From the NCBI GenBank assembly GCA_019055375.1, contig JAHQIW010005386.1, positions 310,001 to 374,000 on the forward strand: a stretch of 64,000 nt of DNA, written 5' to 3'. Shown here in pieces: positions 59,028 to 64,000 of this stretch (its first letter is position 1; each line of letters begins with the position of its first letter). A program made the translations under genes and the position numbers. The notes beneath the pieces are model-generated. The model saw only the letters and a program-made list of their open reading frames with translations. It was not told the DNA's origin and made no database searches. Source of the stretch: Parelaphostrongylus tenuis. Taxonomy: Eukaryota; Nematoda; Chromadorea; Rhabditida; Metastrongylidae.

Positions 59028-62000
59028 ATGAAGGCCGTAGCCGTACTCCGTTCGATATCAAAAGTCACAAACCTAACGCCGAAGATTGCTGTCGTTGGTC
59101 AGATTTCTGCCCGCGCTCTATCGACATCTCAAAGAGGTAGGTACACTTTAAAATCGTGCTCATTTGAATAGAACGGCCAATCGATGGTCGGTGGTTCGAT
59201 CCTCGCTCAGCGCTCACCAAGCCTTCCATCCCTTGGGAGTCTTTGATATCGGTGGTGCCAGACTTGTCTGGTAAAATAGTAGTGCTGAGTTGACAGATCG
59301 GTAGGCTACCGCGAGTCATCGCGAAGGCCAAATATGCATTCGGTCACGTCGAACTACGCTTGATGGCCTGAGTTACGGATAATCTGTTTTTCCAGGATTT
59401 GAAGAAGGCCATGAGCGCATCTGGCGCAGTGGTTAGAGGTGCCCTGCGTCGCACACGAAGTCACTGGTTCGATCTCGCGCTCATGGCTCACCAAGCCATC
59501 CATCCCTTCGGGGTCGGTAAAATGGTACCAGACAGGTCTTAGACTTGTCTGGGAGGATAAGCAGCACTGACTCGGTTCAACGGGAGGCCACCGCGAGTCA
59601 TTGTAAAGGCCAAATATGCATTCAATCACCTCAGAGAGGGTTAAAAATTGAAGACGAATTCATGGCGCGAATCCCTCAGGGATTGATCAACGCCGAGAGC
59701 TTCATCGTTTATCGTTTATTTGAAGAAGGCCAACCGCCGAAGCATCAGCTGTTCGATTAGGTTTTGGTATAAAAACCTCGTATCAGGCTCAGTTCAAAAG
59801 AACAAGAAATTTTCGAAGAATACCGATGTTAAGAGGTAGTTGCCCTTGGAGCTTGATGCTTGATGAAATCGATAAGTGGTGCATCCATCAACTCAGCGCC
59901 GAGCTTTTTTTTAGCTTTGTCGAATGAAACGGATTGAGGTGTATACATGACTATTGCGCTGCTCTTCTCACAACTTTGGAGATTAATTTGACATGAAAAC
60001 GAAGGCACGACAAGTTATGCAAGCGCTTTAGAAAGCGGTAAAAATTGGCGTGCGAATAGGACTGGAAGTAAGGAACTTGGAAGATGAGTCGATGGAACTG
60101 ATTGCGTCATGCCAACGATGTTCCAAAATCATGATGAAGTGGTCTGCTGAGGTTTTTCTTAGAAACTGTGCCTCATTTCTTTGGACTCATGAAGGATGCA
60201 GATAGTAAGGTGATACAGAGGCAGGTAACGGAAAAGAAAGAAAAGAGAAGTATCCGGCCCCCTCTTTTTATTTATGATGATGAAATCCTGAAGCAGCAAT
60301 CCAAGAGAGAAAAACTGGAAAGAGTATTGGTCTGTCGTTTATTTTGGAGTAAGAACGTGTGGCGCAGTGGTTAAAGACGCTTTGTGGCACACATTGGTCG
60401 ATGGGTCGATTTCACGCCCAACGCTCGCCAAGCTTTCCATCCCTTCGAGGTCGGTGGATTGATATCAGACTTCTCTGGAAACCACTGGAGCATTTATCTG
60501 ATGCACTGGTGCTTTGCGATTTATTATAAGGACCAGATATGCATTCATCAACTTCAAACGACACAAAGTGAAGACGATTGCGTGGCGCATTCCTCAAGCA
60601 TCGATCATCACGGAGAGCTTCATTTTTTGTACTTGTTTGGTGTATTTGGTTCAGCACATCTCTTCGAAAAAGTTTTTGATCTTTTTTTCCAATTCTACAA
60701 GGTGATTATTGAGTAGATGCGTTTCGTTCCATCGATAGGATGTTTCAAGACTTCCAGTAGAAGTTAATATGCATTGTCCAGATAGTCGACAATGTTTGTC
60801 TTCCTATCCAACCCACGATCTTCTTTGTAATGCCTGGCATGTTTTCAGCCTTCAGTATCGCACCTGAATTAACACAAGCGTTGACAAGGGAAATCCAGGC
60901 CGAACAGCAACTTTCGCAGGAGAATCTCGGGGGTTCCTCAGCACCAGCATTTCAAGGCTTCAACATTGCAACCAAGGATGCCGAAGTTCGTCTCACTAAG
61001 CAGTTTGGTAAAGAGAGGTTGGTAAAGTTCACTTTGAGCATACATAATAACTACAATATCTATAGGTCGTTAGTTTGCTTTTGCAGCATTCTTGTTGTGT
61101 TCAACGTGAATCACTCGGTTGACATGGATGATGACTATGAGGATGAGGCACAGCAAGAGGTATTCCTTTCTAATGATCGTAATCTCCCTAACAGATGTTA
61201 CACCTAGTAATTGTTGGGGATTTTCCCCTCTGATACTTAATATAGACTGGCCATGAGCGCATACACATCGAAAAAGTCGTTAGCTTATATGTTATTATGC
61301 TTTACTCGTATTAGTCTGTAAGAGCGAATATCCTTTTGGTACTGAAGTTATCCAGCGTCGGCTGACTTGCTCTATAGTCTCACAAACTTTTTTTGAAGAA
61401 CTTGGATGTTCACCACCGAGAACTTTATGCAAGTCAGAAGAAAGTTCTGGGGCACTTGTAAAAAATTGTAGATTTATGCATAAATTCCAAGCATAAAAAC
61501 AATAATAACTATTTTTCAAAATAGAGGCCAGCGTTTTCTATGACTTTCTGCAATCGGTCCGCCAAGTTTCGCATCTGGTCAATGTACCATTCCTTCGACC
61601 TCGAATCAAACTACTATTAACATGCTAATTTTCCAAAGCAGCAATAAATCTTCGTCGTTCAACTTTGTTGGACGTCCTGAACGAGGCTTGTCTTCAAGGC
61701 TAAGATCTCCGACATTGAGAAGCGTTGAAATCAGCGTCTGCTAGCAGATTTGCTTGTTGTGTCTTCCCCTTCAACTTCGTTGATCCTCATCGACTGCAGC
61801 TCTTCGTGGAGGACCCACTTCTCCAGAAATGATGCAATAAAACGCGAACTTCGATTGTGTCGTTGGACATGGCGGAGGCTTGTAATAAAGTGACAATAAA
61901 GAATAATATCTAAGCCTTCAGTGGATTCCCATGATGTGTATGGGAGTTATCTCATGCTTATTGAAAGTGCCCCAGAACTCTCTTTCCAACCTAATAGTTG

Positions 62001-63817
62001 CGACCAGAAAGCATTATTTAGTATTGATCTTTCGCATTAGAGTCTCGTGTGGCGCAATGGATGGAGGTGGTATGCGACACACGTGATCGATGCTTTTGTT
62101 CCACACCTAAGGCACATCAAATCCTTCATGCTTTTGGGGGCGTAAATTAGTACCAGACATATCAAAGGACAGCAACATCGAATTTTACATCGCTAGGCCT
62201 CTGTGAGTCAGTGTAAAGGCCGGAGATGTATTCACTCACCTCGAGTGATGCTTGATAAGGCCGAATCCATGGCGCACGCCTCGGGTATTGTTCAATGACA
62301 AGAGCTTCTATCTTTGTCTTCCTCGCTATCCTGAGAGTGTACCTCAGTTTCCTTTCATATCCAATTGAATTTTGTAGACCTTTATTTTGGATCCTCACTG
62401 TAGATGTTTTTGCCTTTTAGTGCCTTTCGCATATCTATCAAGTTTTAGTGATGTACTATTTTTGTACTTGGGATGGAGAAGTGCCAGTAGGAGAAGCTTT
62501 GAATTCATATTAGCTCATGTATCTCGTTTAAATAGTACGAATTTTTTCTTCTGTGGTGTGATGTTTAGGACATTTGAGACCACTTTTTTTTTTGGTGCCA
62601 GCACCATGTGGCGGCGCCTAAGTTTTTGTTTATTACGGCATGAATTGCCCATCAAATTCTGTAAATTTGTTAGAAAAACACAGGTTTTTTGAGCACTCTC
62701 AGCTCATTATGTACTGAGAAAACTACTGATCGAACATAAAAAGTATGTAAAAGAGACTGCGACATCGCTGCATTTTCAGGAAATTGTTAATGTGGGTTAC
62801 TTGTAAGCACAGATAAGCAGTGCGGGTGGATACCCATGATTTAGCATATACAATTTCCTTTATGAAGCAGAATTTCACTAATTCAAAGTGAAGACTTCCA
62901 ATGATTTTATTTAAGGCACTTCCAGTTCCCGTTGCAATGCCACCATTCACAGTAGAGATCACCAAAGGTGATGATCGTTTATGTTTTCACCTGGAGCTTG
63001 TCGAAAGCGTAGATGTACAAGGAGAATGTGAGTAAGCCTTGTTTATTCTTTTTTATCTTGTAGTCTATTTGATAGTAATCTCTGTAGTGACTTTTTTTTC
63101 TCGAACAGCCTCGACGGACCGATTCCACACGTATTTCTTATTTGAGCTTAAATTTATATTGTTGGACAACTTAGAAGGGTGGAACGTAGAAGCATTATCG
63201 GTGAGCAAAATTATAGACGGACCGTTGATAGAGAAATGAAAACATGACCGAGCACTGTGAGGGAGGGACTGAAGAAGAAACGCTTCGAAACGTAGTGGGA
63301 TGCAAAGCGAAGAGAAATCCATGTACTTTATCATTATTTCACATGGGATGCTCCCATTTTAGCACATCACCGTCTTGAGGCTGTTAATATCGTCTGGGAG
63401 AGCATGTTTTCTCAAGATGATAAGTTATTTGGCTTTCAGATGACTTTCGAGTCGAGGAATTTTACGTGGCACCCGCCGCCAAGGACGGCAATGAAGATGT
63501 TGCAGCAGAAATTTATGCCAGTAGCGGCAAATATATTGATCCGGTGAGCAAAATGAAAAAGTTTTATCATGGAGAGAATTTATTGTTTAGAAAGGATTAC
63601 AGCTCTTTGGTCTGTAGCAAGAATGTTTCTATCTTGCTCTACAGGTTAAGATTTCGATGTTGTTTAGGATTTGCACGATCTTCTGTTCGTTCGTTATCTG
63701 GAAGAACGTGGCTTTGATGCACAGTTCTGTAAAACTCTCGTTGCCTTTGCTACGCATTACGAGCACTCTCAATATGTGGGCTTACTCAATAAGATAAAAG
63801 CGTTTGTGACTAAGTAG
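59028..63817 (+). CDS. C1QBP/p32/MAM33 mitochondrial matrix protein
   Basis: Mitochondrial acidic matrix protein family: forms doughnut-shaped trimers and supports mitochondrial translation and respiration (family knowledge). Exons 59028-59136, 60849-61017, 61087-61159, 62916-63027, 63440-63543 and 63668-63817 join in frame to 238 residues plus TAG, close to the usual size. Residues 1-36 are a basic, hydroxylated presequence (MKAVAVLRSISK ... ARALSTSQR) with no acidic residue, then AFSIAPELTQAL. Family marks: EVRLTKQFGKE, VVFNVNHSVD, an acidic DMDDDYEDE, VEITKGDD, FHLELVES, VEEFYVAP, and the C-terminal LVAFATHYEH...LNKIKAF. The C-terminal helices are complete. Intron 1 (1.7 kb) holds three SINEs; intron 3 holds a mariner and a SINE. 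The start is supported by the targeting peptide and the upstream acceptor. Phase choices at 61017 and 62916 were picked for frame. Confidence 0.93.
59165..59370 (+). mobile_element. SINE (family A), 5' part lost
   Basis: Begins near the B-box (GGTGGTTCGATCC), then GCTCACCAAGCCTTCCATCC, CCAGACTTGTCTGG, CTACCGCGAGTCATCG and ATGCATTCGGTCACGTC. The A-box half is missing. In C1QBP intron 1. Confidence 0.75.
59412..59717 (+). mobile_element. SINE (family A), youngest-looking copy with target duplication
   Basis: Full head (CTGGCGCAGTGGTTAGAGG; CTGGTTCGATCTCGCGCTC), body and AACGCCGAGAGCTTCATC end. A perfect 15-bp direct repeat, ATTTGAAGAAGGCCA, flanks it at 59397-59411 and 59718-59732: a target-site duplication typical of LINE-mobilised SINEs. 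In C1QBP intron 1. Confidence 0.95.
60353..60625 (+). mobile_element. SINE (family A)
   Basis: GTGTGGCGCAGTGGTTAAAG, GATGGGTCGATTTC (B-box changed), CTCGCCAAGCTTTCCATCCC, ATATGCATTCATCAACTTC, and the CACGGAGAGCTTCATTT end. Moderately diverged. In C1QBP intron 1. Confidence 0.85.
61430..61994 (-). mobile_element. mariner transposon, internally deleted
   Basis: Right-end TIR (read on minus) TTAGGTTGGAAAGAGAGTTC; the left end AGAAAGTTCTGGGGCAC matches imperfectly. Minus-strand pieces: SNDTIEVRVLLHHF, NEVEGEDTTSKSASRRWFQRF and LEDKPRSGRPTKL (N-terminal helix-turn-helix region), then SKEWYIDQMRNLADRLQKVI (C-terminus). The catalytic middle is missing. In C1QBP intron 3. Confidence 0.85.
62041..62312 (+). 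mobile_element. SINE (family A), diverged
   Basis: CGTGTGGCGCAATGGATGGAGG head, a weakened B-box, GGGGCGTAAATTAGTACCAG, then TGTGAGTCAGTGTAAAGGCC, TCACTCACCTCGAG, and an ACAAGAGCTTCTAT-like end. In C1QBP intron 3. Confidence 0.75.
63265..63300 (+). ncRNA. Hammerhead-like motif, weak
   Basis: CUGAAGA core, A, then helix II GAA/UUC across ACGC, GAAACGUA. It shares the CUGAAGA...GAAACGUA plan of the Penelope-type motif at 32405, but helix I (GGGA with GUGGG) does not pair. In C1QBP intron 4. Confidence 0.35.
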
Positions 63818-63960
63818 TTTGGTCAGCAGTTCAGCGCTTAAATTTCTTTATTCTGGTGCCAGCTGTTCTTAATTATATGTTAGGACTCTAAACATGATTC
63901 ATTTGTTGATCACTGTTACTCTCTTATCATGCAAAGAGGCGTTGTCTGTTGTGAAGCACT

Positions 63961-63966
63961 AATAAA
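63961..63966 (+). terminator. Candidate poly(A) signal of the C1QBP gene
   Basis: AATAAA 144 bases after the stop at 63817. No other canonical signal lies between, so it is the likely 3' end signal. Confidence 0.6.
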
Positions 63967-64000
63967 AAAGTCAGTTTTTATGGATTTATGAATTTTTTCA

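Noticed and set aside
60830..60848. ATG at 60830 as the C1QBP start
   Set aside because: It lies before a TTTTCAG acceptor at 60848; using the exon at 59028 gives a proper targeting peptide in frame.
1..64000. CRISPR arrays, operons or bacterial features
   Set aside because: The DNA is eukaryotic with spliced genes; no direct-repeat/spacer array is visible.

Overview
This is eukaryotic nuclear DNA, most likely from a clade V (strongylid, hookworm-like) nematode. The evidence is compact exons with TTTYAG acceptors, a trans-splice-type acceptor two bases before a start codon, a degenerate GCCTAA (nematode telomere-type) array, mariner and RTE-type transposons, and many tRNA-headed SINE copies. 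The species is inferred, not proven. Only two well-supported genes are present; most of the window is repeats and decayed DNA.

Layout. 1.8-9.6 kb (+): the 3' 17 exons of a DDX60/Ski2-like RNA helicase whose 5' part lies left of the window. 7.46-13.4 kb: this gene's last exons and downstream flank, present again in decayed form at 34.7-41.6 kb as an intron-containing pseudogene. 14-22 kb: an RTE 3' fragment, a degraded SINE and a foldback element. 22.3-26.1 kb: an inactivated RTE-type LINE carrying a near-perfect 488-bp palindrome in its 5' part. 29.5-29.85 kb: an interstitial telomere-like array. 32.4-33.3 kb: a Penelope-like element relic (GIY-YIG endonuclease plus terminal hammerhead). 38-57 kb: mariner remnants, SINEs, more foldback elements and long unannotated stretches. 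59.0-63.8 kb (+): a complete C1QBP/p32/MAM33 mitochondrial matrix protein gene in six exons, its introns full of SINEs and a mariner.

Main discovery candidate. At least a dozen places carry type I hammerhead ribozyme-like sequences: a CUGANGA box, a short helix II, GAAA, a short and often self-complementary helix III, and a closing helix I. Most lie near both ends of inverted-repeat (foldback) elements and read outward from the centre. Helices I and II differ in sequence between copies yet mostly stay paired, which is covariation. Two other copies resemble each other, and one of them lies beside the Penelope-like endonuclease relic. A hammerhead-bearing foldback family sharing a genome with Penelope-like elements is the best candidate here for something little described.

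The two genes show no functional link: one product is a probable RNA helicase, the other a mitochondrial matrix protein. Exon joins were checked by reading frame by eye. No alignment, folding or database search was run.
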